NCBI RefSeq assembly: GCF_017876405.1
Contig: NZ_JAGINW010000001.1
Coordinates: 8,879,203-8,943,202 of the forward strand
Direction: 5' to 3'
DNA from: Kibdelosporangium banguiense
Lineage (GTDB): Bacteria > Actinomycetota > Actinomycetes > Mycobacteriales > Pseudonocardiaceae
DNA length: 64,000 nt
The position numbers and the translations under genes were made by a program. The notes beneath the pieces are model-generated. The model did no database searches, was not told the DNA's origin, and worked only from the letters and a program-made list of their open reading frames with translations. Shown here piece after piece: positions 15,917 to 24,133 of this stretch (its first letter is position 1; each line of letters begins with the position of its first letter).

Positions 15917-16615
15917 ATGATGGATCTTGCGCCGACCGGCGTTCTGCGGGCCTCGATCAACCTGGGCAATCCTGTTCTTGCGCAGGGTACCGCTGATGAA
16001 CCGGCCGGTGTCACAGTGGACATCGCCCGGGAGATCGCTGGCCGGCTGGATGTGCCCGTCGAGTTCCTGTGTTTCGATGCCGCCCGTAAGTCCTTCGAGG
16101 CGATGACCGAGGGTAAGGCTGACATCTGCTTCCTGGCCATTGATCCTGCGCGCGAGGCTGAGGTCGCCTTCACCGCGCCCTACGTCGTGATCGAGGGTGT
16201 TTACGCCGTGCCGGAGGACTCCCCCTTCACCACGCCCGCCGAGGTCGACAGTCCGGGTACGCGCATCGGCGTCAAGCAGGGTTCTGCCTACGACCTGTTT
16301 CTCACGCGCACTCTCCAGCATGCGACTGTTGTCCGCGGCCTTGAGGGCACGTTCGTCTTCCAGGCCGAACGCCTCGACGCGGCCGCTGGTATCAGGCAGC
16401 CCATCACCAAGTTCGTCGCCGCCAACCCTGGCACCCGCCTGATCGACGAGCGGTTCATGCAGATCCAGCAGGCCGTCGGCACCACGAAGTCCCGCGATCC
16501 GAAAACTGTCCCGTTCCTGTGTGGCCTCATCGAAGAGTTGAAGGCCAACGGCTTCATCGCCGAGTCCCTCAAGCGCTCCCACCAGGCGGACGCCGCTGTC
16601 GCTCCCCCGGCTTAG
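15917..16615 (+). CDS. Solute-binding protein family 3-like protein without signal peptide
   Basis: A 232-residue protein matching the SBP_bac_3 fold of polar amino-acid binding proteins: PTGVLRASINLGNPV, VTVDIAREIAGRLDVPVEF, DICFLAIDPAREAEVAFTAPYV and GTRIGVKQGSAYDLFL follow the family order. In place of a signal peptide or lipobox it starts directly at the domain, so it should be cytoplasmic. No permease or ATPase adjoins it. Its stop overlaps that of the convergent WYL regulator by four bases. It may act as a cytosolic ligand sensor or enzyme-like binder; that is speculation. The start is an ATG doublet at 15917/15920. Confidence 0.8.
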   Translation: MMDLAPTGVLRASINLGNPVLAQGTADEPAGVTVDIAREIAGRLDVPVEFLCFDAARKSFEAMTEGKADICFLAIDPAREAEVAFTAPYVVIEGVYAVPEDSPFTTPAEVDSPGTRIGVKQGSAYDLFLTRTLQHATVVRGLEGTFVFQAERLDAAAGIRQPITKFVAANPGTRLIDERFMQIQQAVGTTKSRDPKTVPFLCGLIEELKANGFIAESLKRSHQADAAVAPPA

Positions 16616-17595
16616 GACCGTTGTCCCGCCGCACGGGTCGCGCGGGCACCGAAAGCGCGTAGGTACTCGGCGAGTTCAGGTGGCCCGTGCACTTCGAACT
16701 CGCAGCCGAGCATCGTCAGCCGGAATGCCAGCCACTCCAATGTGTCCGTGTGGCTGCGCAGGCTGCAGGTGCGGTCGTCGATCGGGGTCAGCTCGCCGAG
16801 TGACGTGCCTACCTTGTGCGCGATCTTGTCCATCGGCGCGTGCAGTGTCGCGACAGCCTGATAGGTCGGAATGATCGAGTAGAGCTTGCTGGTGACGTAA
16901 CTGGCCGCGTCCGTGGCAGGCAGTTCCCGGGGCACGAACCGGGCGCCGGTCGGCCACAATGCGTCCATCCGGTCGAGCCGGAAGATGCGCCAGTCGTCGC
17001 GGTCGTTGTCGAAGGCGACCAGGTACCAGCGGCGACTGGCCGACACCAGGCTGTGCGGTTCTGCCAGCCGCTTGGTCTCCGCGCCGGTGTTGTCCTGGTA
17101 GGCGAAACGCAGCCGCTCGTGGTTGGCGATCGCGGTGGCAACTCCCGTCAGGGTCTCCGGCTGAACGGTCGGGCTGTCCCCGGTGAGCAGTGGCACGGTC
17201 GCTGAGCCCAACGCAGCAACCCGACGCCGTAGTCGCGTCGGCAGTACGCGTTCCAGCTTCGTCAACGCGCGCACAGATGCTTCGTCGATTCCGTTGACGG
17301 CGTGGCCGGACGCGATGCGCAGGCCGACCGTGATCGCTACGGCTTCCTCTTCATCGAGCAGCAACGGCGGGATTGCGGTGCCGGCGACGAGACGGTAGCC
17401 ACCTTCGGCGCCCATGGTCGCCTCGACTGGGTAGCCGAGGTCACGCAGGCGCTCGATGTCACGGCGGACAGTCCGCGCGCTGACGTCCAGCCGCTCGGCC
17501 AGTTCGCTGCCCGGCCACTCGCGGGGAGTCTGCAACAGGGACAGCAGTTTCAGCAGCCGGGCCGCGGTGTCAGTCACATGTTCAGGATGCCGCAC
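16612..17595 (-). CDS. WYL-domain (YafY-type) transcriptional regulator
   Basis: A 327-residue regulator. An N-terminal winged HTH of the HTH_11/DeoR type (about 8-62, with LAERLDVSARTVRRDIERL) is followed by GYPVEATMGAEGGYRL. The central WYL domain contains RRWYLVAFDNDRDDWRIFRLDRM (about 187-209), and a C-terminal WCX-like extension ends the protein. WYL domains bind nucleic-acid or nucleotide-like ligands and regulate many actinobacterial genes. It is divergent from the epoxide hydrolase gene with a 44-base gap, so it most likely regulates that gene and itself. The GTG at 17577 is an alternative start. Confidence 0.9.
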   Translation of the reverse strand: MRHPEHVTDTAARLLKLLSLLQTPREWPGSELAERLDVSARTVRRDIERLRDLGYPVEATMGAEGGYRLVAGTAIPPLLLDEEEAVAITVGLRIASGHAVNGIDEASVRALTKLERVLPTRLRRRVAALGSATVPLLTGDSPTVQPETLTGVATAIANHERLRFAYQDNTGAETKRLAEPHSLVSASRRWYLVAFDNDRDDWRIFRLDRMDALWPTGARFVPRELPATDAASYVTSKLYSIIPTYQAVATLHAPMDKIAHKVGTSLGELTPIDDRTCSLRSHTDTLEWLAFRLTMLGCEFEVHGPPELAEYLRAFGARATRAAGQRS

Positions 17596-17639
17596 AACTA
17601 GGACATGATCTGACCTACATCGTCTCTAACGTAAGTCCC

Positions 17640-18737
17640 ATGAGCAACGACATCCGCCCGTTCCGTATCGACATCCCGCAGGCCGACCTGGACGACCTGC
17701 ACACTCGCCTGGCCATGGCCCGCTTCCCGAACCAGCTGCGTGGCGACGGCTGGAGCCGGGGTGTGCCGGTGAGCCATCTCCGCGAGGTGGCCGAGTACTG
17801 GCGGACGACTTACGACTGGCGTGCGCACGAGGCGCGGCTGAACGAGTTCCCGCAGTACATCACCGAGATCGACGGGCTGGGCGTGCATTTCCTGCACGTG
17901 CGTTCGCCGGAGCCGGACGCGCTGCCGTTGGTGCTCACGCACGGCTGGCCGAACACGTTCGTGGAGTTCGCCGACCTCATCGGGCTGCTGCGGGACTTCC
18001 ACGTCGTCGTCCCGTCGGTGCCGGGTTTCGGCTTCTCCGACGCCCCGAAGACCAGCTTCGGCGCGCCTGAGGTGGCGGACATGTGGGTGAAACTCATGCA
18101 ACGGCTCGGCTACGACCGTTACGGCGTGGAGGGCGGGGACTTCGGTGCCTATGTCGCGCCTGAGATGGCCAAGATCGCGCCGGACCGCGTGGCAGGTGTG
18201 TACATCATCGGCGGGCTGGGCTTTCCCACCGAGGCCGACCTGCCGGAGATGACCGAAGAGGAGCGGGCGGGGTTCGCCTGGATGATGGACCAGGACTGGA
18301 TCAAGGGCGTGGACCATCACGCTCTGCTGCGGTCGGCGCCTCAGACGTTCGCGTACGGCTGGAACGACTCGCCGGTGGCCGCGCTCGCCTGGATGACGCA
18401 GAAGTTCCACGAGTTCAACGCCAGCGGCAAACCCCTGGAAGAGGCCATCAGCCGGGACGCGTTCCTGACCAACCTGAGCCTGTACTGGTTCACCGGCACG
18501 TTCGGCACGTCGGCCTGGCCGTACTTCGACAGCACGGAGATCGGCTGGCCCGAAGGCCAGCCGACGGTGCCCACCGGTGTCTACAACGGACCGCCCGGGA
18601 TCCGGCGATTCGCCGAGCGCACCAACAAGATCGTGCACTGGCCGGAGAACAATCCGGCCGGCCACCACTTCGTCGCGATGGACGAGCCGTCGGCCTTCGC
18701 CGCGGACATCCGGGAGTTCTTCGCCAAAGTCCGGTGA
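17640..18737 (+). CDS. Epoxide hydrolase (EHN-domain alpha/beta hydrolase)
   Basis: A 365-residue enzyme of the microsomal-type epoxide hydrolase family. The N-terminal EHN domain covers about 3-110 (IRPFRIDIPQADLDDLHTRL). The catalytic domain has oxyanion motif HGWP (about 101-104), the Asp nucleophile in VEGGDFGA, usually written GGDWG, and the C-terminal catalytic His in GHHFVAMDEP. These enzymes open epoxides to vicinal diols through an aspartyl ester. ATG 17640 lies 44 bases from the divergent WYL regulator, which is its probable controller. Confidence 0.9.
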   Translation: MSNDIRPFRIDIPQADLDDLHTRLAMARFPNQLRGDGWSRGVPVSHLREVAEYWRTTYDWRAHEARLNEFPQYITEIDGLGVHFLHVRSPEPDALPLVLTHGWPNTFVEFADLIGLLRDFHVVVPSVPGFGFSDAPKTSFGAPEVADMWVKLMQRLGYDRYGVEGGDFGAYVAPEMAKIAPDRVAGVYIIGGLGFPTEADLPEMTEEERAGFAWMMDQDWIKGVDHHALLRSAPQTFAYGWNDSPVAALAWMTQKFHEFNASGKPLEEAISRDAFLTNLSLYWFTGTFGTSAWPYFDSTEIGWPEGQPTVPTGVYNGPPGIRRFAERTNKIVHWPENNPAGHHFVAMDEPSAFAADIREFFAKVR

Positions 18738-18742
18738 AGCAA

Positions 18743-19618
18743 TTACCCTTCGAGGTGACCGACGACGGTACGCGGAGTGAGACGCCCCTTCGAAGGCTCG
18801 CGAGTGACAGCACCTGCTGAAGCCGCAGACGTCAACGCCCCAACAGCATCAGCAGGCCGGTAGATCGTCTCCAGCAGGGCATACTGCTGCAACTCGGCGA
18901 CGGTGCAGCTCCGCCGCCGAGCCAGCTCCGCCAGCAACGCCCGGCGCAACGGCAGAAGCTGAGGTGTGAGCGAGATATCGACCAAGGCGCGCTCGGCATC
19001 GCGCGGATCGCGATAACGAATCCCCGCGAACTCGTCCGCTGCCCACAGCTCGTTCTTGAATATCGCGAGATGCTTGCTGTCCCCAGTGGCGAACACCAGC
19101 AGCTGCGCCCCACCGCCCTCGGCAACCAGCTCAACAGTGACCGCGCATCCCAGCCCCACTGCGCGCAGCCGCTCCCGGTACTCCGTCACCGGCTCCCGCA
19201 CAGGCAACGTGAGCAGAACCTCCCGGGACTTGCCCCGCCCCAACGAATCCACCAACCGCCACACGTCCGACTCGCCGAATGCCCCATCCTCAACCACATC
19301 CAAATGCAGCAGCACCGGCCCGGCCACCGCAAGATCCTCAGCATCAGCGACCGACCGCACCGCCAGCCCCGCCGGTGCCTCACCCAGCACCGCCGGGCCG
19401 GAAGCCCCTGCCATCACCATATCCAGGCGATGCCCCTCAAGCCGGTCAGCGAACTCACCGAAAACCCGAAACGCGTCCCCCGCAAAACTTCCACCGCCGG
19501 CCTCCACATAGGTGGCCCCGCGATGCGACCGCAGCGCGACCGGAGTCCACGCATCGAGATACCGCACGAGCACCTCACGCTTGACCGCGAGATGCGGCCT
19601 GCCGCCGCGCTCGGACAT
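18743..19618 (-). CDS. TcmP-like (three-Cys-motif partner family) protein
   Basis: A 291-residue protein with the overall pattern of TcmP proteins: an opening KREVLVRYLDAWTPVALRS, a Rossmann-like loop YVEAGGGSFAGDAFRVF (family form resembles DxFAGxG), a central strand LLHLDVVEDG, and QLLVFATGDSKHLAIFKNELW, typical of the family's C-terminal half, then a winged-helix-like end (about 235-291). The loop replaces the usual acidic FAGPG sequence, so SAM binding may be altered. No three-Cys partner gene of the radical-SAM-like type adjoins it. TcmP function is poorly known. The assignment rests on pattern memory, so it is moderate. Confidence 0.5.
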   Translation of the reverse strand: MSERGGRPHLAVKREVLVRYLDAWTPVALRSHRGATYVEAGGGSFAGDAFRVFGEFADRLEGHRLDMVMAGASGPAVLGEAPAGLAVRSVADAEDLAVAGPVLLHLDVVEDGAFGESDVWRLVDSLGRGKSREVLLTLPVREPVTEYRERLRAVGLGCAVTVELVAEGGGAQLLVFATGDSKHLAIFKNELWAADEFAGIRYRDPRDAERALVDISLTPQLLPLRRALLAELARRRSCTVAELQQYALLETIYRPADAVGALTSAASAGAVTREPSKGRLTPRTVVGHLEG

Positions 19619-19863
19619 ACCTCCGGTTCTACCGCGCCTGCCGTCCCCACACCAGGGTGAACATGAGTTGATCTTCCGGCCGCTCCGTCCGCTGCGATTT
19701 CATTCCGAAGACATTTCCCCGGCTTGAGGTTTTGTTAAGGAAGTCCGACGTGGACAATTCTTGAAACGATGTGTTCGATAACGGTTCAGACACAGACAGA
19801 AACGGTCTCGGACATTTGACAGACGAGTGGTGCGGAACGGCACATTCACCGAAGGGGTACGCC

Positions 19864-20958
19864 ATGATCGGGTTCGAGATCGAGATAAGCCTGTTGGTCG
19901 ACGACGGGAAGGGCACCAAGCTGGACGGGGAGAGCAATCTCGCGAAGTGCCCGGCGCACAATCTCAAAATTGTCAGTGACAAGCGTGGCGGTTACTCCAA
20001 CATCGAATTCGTCACCGAACCGGTCCCGGTGACCGGCGCGAGCAGCACGACGGGGCCGGCCTTCCTGATGAACCAGGTCGACGGCATCAGGACGATGCGG
20101 GACGCGCTCTACGGGACCAAGCCGGGTTCCTTCGCCGCCGCGATCGCTCCGTACGGCAACCCGGTCGAACATGGTCTCAAGGCACGGATCATCAACTTCC
20201 CCGGCGACTACACGCCGGCCGAGCACGACGGGACCGATGGGCTTTTCCTGCACTACTCGGTCGGTGTGCCGGTCAGGGCGCTCGCGGGATTCTTCGACCT
20301 GCTGCGCACCACAATCGCCCCGTTCACCCCTGGTCACCCGGCTTTCCTGAACCGCGCGCGGTTCCGCACCAGCCAGGCGGCGCAGATCGCCACCGAGGTG
20401 GCCAACGACTTCGCGGTCAACGGCGCCACCAGCCAGCAGAGCGTCCAGGTCATGCACGCCTACATGCAACTGGTGTACACGCAGATCGCCGGGATCGCCG
20501 ACTACACCAGCGAGGTGCAGGAGTCGGGGCAGGTCAAGAACACCACCGTCGCCCTGTGCCGGACCTCGTTCCACGAGATCTTCCCGGCATTGCCGCAGGA
20601 CGTGCTGACGTACCTCGGGCTCAGCTGGAAGAGCGAGACGATGCTCGACCGGATCGCGAAATACCAGGACACGACGGAGACCCCCGGGAAAACGGCGAGT
20701 TTCAACGAGAACGTCGTCCGGCAAATCCCCGGCCTGCCCGCGTTCTCACTCAGTGACTACCTGAAATCCGCGCTCACCGGAGCTCCGCAAGTGTTCCAGT
20801 CGAGTATGTACGGGAAAATGACCCTCATTCCGCCGACTGTCGAGAACGGCGACAATCTGGCCGTTTTCGAGCTTCGCACAATGGGCGGTCACTACAAGAC
20901 CTGGGACCAGGTGAAGGCCGACCTGAATGTGCTGGTCACCTGGGTTCAGACCGTCTAA
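19864..20958 (+). CDS. Protein of unknown function with amidoligase-like N-terminal pattern
   Basis: A 364-residue protein that I do not recognise. It begins MIGFEIEISLLVDDGKG and then SDKRGGYSNIEFVTEPVPV, resembling the FEIE ... E.VTEP strand pair of glutamine-synthetase-fold carboxylate-amine ligases (amidoligases). GLFLHYSVGVPVRALAGFF and the late VFELRTMGGHYKTW would fit later strands of that fold. No signal peptide or membrane segment is visible. ATG 19864 is preceded by AAGGGGT seven bases upstream; an in-frame ATG at 19771 is less likely. It is divergent from the TcmP-like gene with a 245-base gap and ends at a strong terminator, so it is a single-gene unit. The enzymatic reading is a hypothesis. 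Confidence 0.6.
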   Translation: MIGFEIEISLLVDDGKGTKLDGESNLAKCPAHNLKIVSDKRGGYSNIEFVTEPVPVTGASSTTGPAFLMNQVDGIRTMRDALYGTKPGSFAAAIAPYGNPVEHGLKARIINFPGDYTPAEHDGTDGLFLHYSVGVPVRALAGFFDLLRTTIAPFTPGHPAFLNRARFRTSQAAQIATEVANDFAVNGATSQQSVQVMHAYMQLVYTQIAGIADYTSEVQESGQVKNTTVALCRTSFHEIFPALPQDVLTYLGLSWKSETMLDRIAKYQDTTETPGKTASFNENVVRQIPGLPAFSLSDYLKSALTGAPQVFQSSMYGKMTLIPPTVENGDNLAVFELRTMGGHYKTWDQVKADLNVLVTWVQTV

Positions 20959-20979
20959 ACGGGCAGCACAAAACGCAGG

Positions 20980-21007
20980 CTGGCGGCCGACAACCATCGG
21001 CCGCCAG
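20980..21007. terminator. Bidirectional terminator hairpin
   Basis: CTGGCGGCCGA (20980-20990) and TCGGCCGCCAG (20997-21007) pair perfectly over a six-base loop CAACCA. The hairpin lies between the convergent ends of the unknown protein gene (20958) and the YciI gene (21027). Confidence 0.8.
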
Positions 21008-21026
21008 TCTCGCCGGCGTTTTCTCC

Positions 21027-21305
21027 TCAGCCGGTGATCGCGCCTACAGTGATCCTCCATTCGCGGAGGTAGCGGTCCTTGGTCACGTCGGCCTGCGTGT
21101 ACGGGTCGCCGGCGATCAGGGCCTCGACATCCTGCTCGGAGTCGGCCTGGTAGAGGATGGCTCCGCCGGTCAGGTCGTTGTACGGGCCCGCGACGACCAG
21201 TGAGCCGGCGTCCTTCAGCTTGTTCAGGTATGCGACGTGGTCGTCCCGGCGCTGCGCGCGCAGGTCGGAGTCGTTGTAGCCGTAGGTCAGCAGGAACAGT
21301 GCCAC
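21027..21305 (-). CDS. YciI-family protein
   Basis: A 92-residue protein of the YciI/muconolactone-isomerase-like ferredoxin fold: FLLTYGYNDSDLRAQRRDDHVAYLNKLKDAGSLVVAGP with His and Asp in the family's putative active site, then GDPYTQADVTKDRYLREWRI. The GTG at 21305 is chosen: it follows AAAGGAGA five to six bases away and fits the family start; the longer frame upstream lies inside the amidohydrolase gene. It is the last gene of the Mo-hydroxylase operon, 17 bases after the amidohydrolase, which suggests a small catabolic or detoxifying enzyme there. Confidence 0.85.
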   Translation of the reverse strand: MALFLLTYGYNDSDLRAQRRDDHVAYLNKLKDAGSLVVAGPYNDLTGGAILYQADSEQDVEALIAGDPYTQADVTKDRYLREWRITVGAITG

Positions 21306-21322
21306 TTGGTTCTCCTTTTCGG

Positions 21323-22201
21323 TCAGTTCGACAGTCCGTAGACGCGCCGGGCAGTACCGGCGAACACAGCAGATTGGTCTGTTGTGGACAGTGCGTTTCG
21401 CCATGCCGTGACGAGCTCCGGCATGGTGGTCCAGAGCTTCTCCACCGGGAAGTTGGTCCCGAACATGGCTCGGTCCGGCCCGAACCAGCCGAGTGTCTCG
21501 GTGGCCACGAACGAGATGAACTCGGGATCCAGGCGACGTACGAATGTGCCCTGGCCGGTCAGCTTGACCACGACGTTCGGCAGGGCAGCCAGCTGTGCCA
21601 TGCCTTCCCGCCACCCGCGCAACGAGGTTTCGTCACGGCTGGTCAGCATCCCGGCGTGGACGAGCACGAAGGTCATGTCCGGGAAGTCGGCCACCAGCGC
21701 GGCGGCGTCGGCCATCTGGCCTGCGAACACCTGCAGTTCGAACACCCAGCCGAGATCCGCCAGTGCACCGAGATTGCGACGGAACACCGGATCCTTCATG
21801 GTGTCCGGGGCCGGCGCGTAGCGGAACTCCTCCCGTTCGTGCCAGTGCAACTGAAGCCTGGTGCCACGAACGATGGGCAGCTCCGCCTGCTTCTTCATCA
21901 CCTCGGCGGCGTCAGGGCTGAACAGGTCTGCCGACCCGACCACGGCCGTCGGCCAGCCGGTCGAGAGGTGCAGTTCGTTGAGCCACTGGACCTCGGCCAG
22001 CACCTGGTCCAGCGGCCAGTTCGCCTGCACGTACACCGATTGCGTGATCCCGCCCGACCGTGCGTCGGCGATGTACTCCTCGATCAGGTAGTCCCGCTTG
22101 ATCGGCTCGTACGGCCCGAAGATCCGCGGAACCATCGGGCCGGACAGCCACGGCATGTCCGCTTTCCGCCAGACGTGGTGATGCGAGTCCACTATGTCCA
22201 C
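21323..22201 (-). CDS. Amidohydrolase-2 family lactonase/hydrolase
   Basis: A 292-residue TIM-barrel hydrolase of the amidohydrolase_2 group (L-fuconolactonase / 2-pyrone-4,6-dicarboxylate lactonase relatives). The N-terminal HxH metal-type motif is in VDSHHHVWR (residues 5-12), a barrel His in VLVHAGM, and a late Asp/Asn in FGTNFPVEK, where many relatives have FGSDWP. The GTG start overlaps the VWA gene by 10 bases. Its place in the Mo-hydroxylase operon suggests it hydrolyses a lactone or lactam made after ring hydroxylation; the substrate is unknown. Confidence 0.85.
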   Translation of the reverse strand: MDIVDSHHHVWRKADMPWLSGPMVPRIFGPYEPIKRDYLIEEYIADARSGGITQSVYVQANWPLDQVLAEVQWLNELHLSTGWPTAVVGSADLFSPDAAEVMKKQAELPIVRGTRLQLHWHEREEFRYAPAPDTMKDPVFRRNLGALADLGWVFELQVFAGQMADAAALVADFPDMTFVLVHAGMLTSRDETSLRGWREGMAQLAALPNVVVKLTGQGTFVRRLDPEFISFVATETLGWFGPDRAMFGTNFPVEKLWTTMPELVTAWRNALSTTDQSAVFAGTARRVYGLSN

Positions 22202-23283
22202 GCGTGCGTTCCTCTCAGCAGCTGGTCACGGGCGGTCTCAAGGTCACGGACACCGCCGAGGGCGTCCACGTGGCCGACGACAGCCGCCATGCCCCGGGTG
22301 ATGGGCCGGTAGGCCGGGTCGCAAGCCAGCGGAGACCACCAGACGAGCCGGTGCCCCAGCATCGACAGCCTCCGCACAGCCGTTGTCAGTGGCACGCAGT
22401 CGCCCCGCTCCAGACCGTCGGACAGCACGAGGATGAGCGCACCGCGCGCCATCCTGAGATGCCGGGCGTTTCCCAGAAACTCCTGAAGTGACGGCCCGAT
22501 CCGTGTCCCGCCATCGGCGTCGCGAACCACGTCTGCCAGCCCGGCCAAGGCGGCATCGACGTCCCGCGCCCGCAATGCCTTGGTGACATGGGTCAGCGTG
22601 GTGCCGAACGTGAACACCTCGGCGCGGGAACACGTGCCCACAACAGCATGCGCGAACCGCAGGTAGTCCGGACTGTGTTGCTTCATCGAGCCGGAGATGT
22701 CGATGAGCACCAGCACAGGCCGCTGCCGCTCGAAACGGCGCCGCCACCGCAGGCTGACGATCTCTCCCCCGGACCGCCAGGCCGCCCGATGCACCTCCCG
22801 GACGTCCAGCCGGTCGCCGCGCCGGGCAGGCCTACGTCGCCGGGATCGAACCACGGGAACCGCCGCTGGAACAATCCTGCTTAGCTGAGCCAAGATCCGG
22901 CGTTCCTCATCCGGTGTCCGGGCGAAGGACGCTCGCCGGTTCAACCGCGACGCACTGGCCGCCAGGCCAGAGCCCTCCCCAACGGCCCGGTCGGGTGGAT
23001 CGACGCAGTGGCCGCCGGTATCGGGCGCAGGTTGTTCACCAGCGTCCACTTCGGACACACCCGGTCCGCCCCGGAACCAGAGATCGAAGACAGGATCGAA
23101 GATCTCCGGATCACGGCTTGAGGTCGTCAGCGTCGTACGGGCGATCCAGTAGAGGTGTGAGACGTCTCGCGGCGGCAACAACGCGATCGCGCGCAAGAAA
23201 TCCTGCTGTTTGGGTATCGGCACCGGCAGGCCGTGGCGGCGCAGGTCCCGCAGGAACCCACGCATGTGGTCGGCGGCGCCCAT
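22192..23283 (-). CDS. VWA-domain protein, CoxE-like
   Basis: A 363-residue protein of the CoxE family. The C-terminal von Willebrand A domain (about 195-360) carries a MIDAS signature, DISGS within VLIDISGSMKQH, a Thr in GGTRIGPSLQEF and an Asp in LILVLSDGLERGD. The N-terminal part is helical, with a poorly conserved linker (about 80-130). In aerobic CO dehydrogenase clusters CoxE acts with the AAA ATPase CoxD to mature the Mo-Cu active site. Here it follows the MoxR-type gene by one base, on the same strand as the four Mo-hydroxylase subunit genes. Confidence 0.85.
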   Translation of the reverse strand: MGAADHMRGFLRDLRRHGLPVPIPKQQDFLRAIALLPPRDVSHLYWIARTTLTTSSRDPEIFDPVFDLWFRGGPGVSEVDAGEQPAPDTGGHCVDPPDRAVGEGSGLAASASRLNRRASFARTPDEERRILAQLSRIVPAAVPVVRSRRRRPARRGDRLDVREVHRAAWRSGGEIVSLRWRRRFERQRPVLVLIDISGSMKQHSPDYLRFAHAVVGTCSRAEVFTFGTTLTHVTKALRARDVDAALAGLADVVRDADGGTRIGPSLQEFLGNARHLRMARGALILVLSDGLERGDCVPLTTAVRRLSMLGHRLVWWSPLACDPAYRPITRGMAAVVGHVDALGGVRDLETARDQLLRGTHAWT

Positions 23284-23284
23284 G

Positions 23285-24133
23285 TCAGCCGATCAGCTCC
23301 TCGATGTGGCCATGGACCAGCGCCATGTCCTGCTCGTCCTTGATCAGCAGGCCCAGTGCCCGGCGCAGCGCGACCGGCCACGAGTCGCCGGTATCGGCCA
23401 GCGCGGCCGCGCCGCGTGCCCACTCGACCGATTCGGCGATCCCCGGTCGCTTGAGCAGGTCCAGCTGACGAGCCCTGGACACCGCGCGCACCAGCGTTTC
23501 CGCAGCCTCTTCCTCAATACCAGGCACATGTGCGCGCACGATGGCGCGCTCGCGTTCGGCATCCGGCAACGGAATCCAGTGATACAGACATCGGCGTTTA
23601 AGGGCGTCGTGCAGTTCACGGGTACGGTTCGAGGTCAGCACCACCACCGGCGCCTTCGCCGCAGTGACCGTGCCCAGCTCGGGAATGGTGATCTGGAAGT
23701 CACTGAGGAACTCCAGCAGGAAGGCCTCGAACTCGCTGTCCGCCCGGTCGATCTCGTCGACCAGCAACACAGCGCCTTCCGCGCACCGCAAACTCTTCAG
23801 CAGCGGCCGTTCCAGCAGGAAGGCAGCGTCATACACATCGCCGACGTCAGCGTTACGCGCCTCAGCGGCACGCAGATGCAACAGCTGTTTCGGATAATCC
23901 CACTCATACAGTGCCTGTCCGGCGTCCAGGCCCTCGTAGCACTGCAACCGGACCAGTTCACGCCCCAGAACACGGGCGAGCACAGACGCAATCTCGGTCT
24001 TGCCCACCCCTGGCTCGCCCTCCAGCAACAGCGGGCGGCCAAGGGTCAATGCCAGGTACACGGCGGTGAGCAGGCCCTCGTCGGCGAAGTACCGCTCTTC
24101 CCGCATCCGTTGCGCCAGCTCGGCTTCGTTCAT
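23285..24133 (-). CDS. MoxR/CoxD-type AAA ATPase
   Basis: A 282-residue AAA+ ATPase. Walker A GEPGVGKT (39-46), Walker B LLVDEIDR (123-130), sensor-1 region VVLTSNRTRELHDALKRRCLY (arginine finger area). It is the chaperone type that pairs with VWA proteins; CoxD is the model for Mo-hydroxylase maturation. ATG 24133 overlaps the stop of the preceding subunit gene (ATGA), so it is co-translated; a much longer open frame upstream runs antisense-like through the subunit gene and is not real. CoxE-like VWA gene follows after one base. Confidence 0.9.
   Translation of the reverse strand: MNEAELAQRMREERYFADEGLLTAVYLALTLGRPLLLEGEPGVGKTEIASVLARVLGRELVRLQCYEGLDAGQALYEWDYPKQLLHLRAAEARNADVGDVYDAAFLLERPLLKSLRCAEGAVLLVDEIDRADSEFEAFLLEFLSDFQITIPELGTVTAAKAPVVVLTSNRTRELHDALKRRCLYHWIPLPDAERERAIVRAHVPGIEEEAAETLVRAVSRARQLDLLKRPGIAESVEWARGAAALADTGDSWPVALRRALGLLIKDEQDMALVHGHIEELIG

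Noticed and set aside
22192..24133. MoxR plus VWA pair as a defence or contact system
   Set aside because: Overlap with the Mo-hydroxylase subunit genes and CoxD/CoxE similarity make cofactor maturation the simpler reading.
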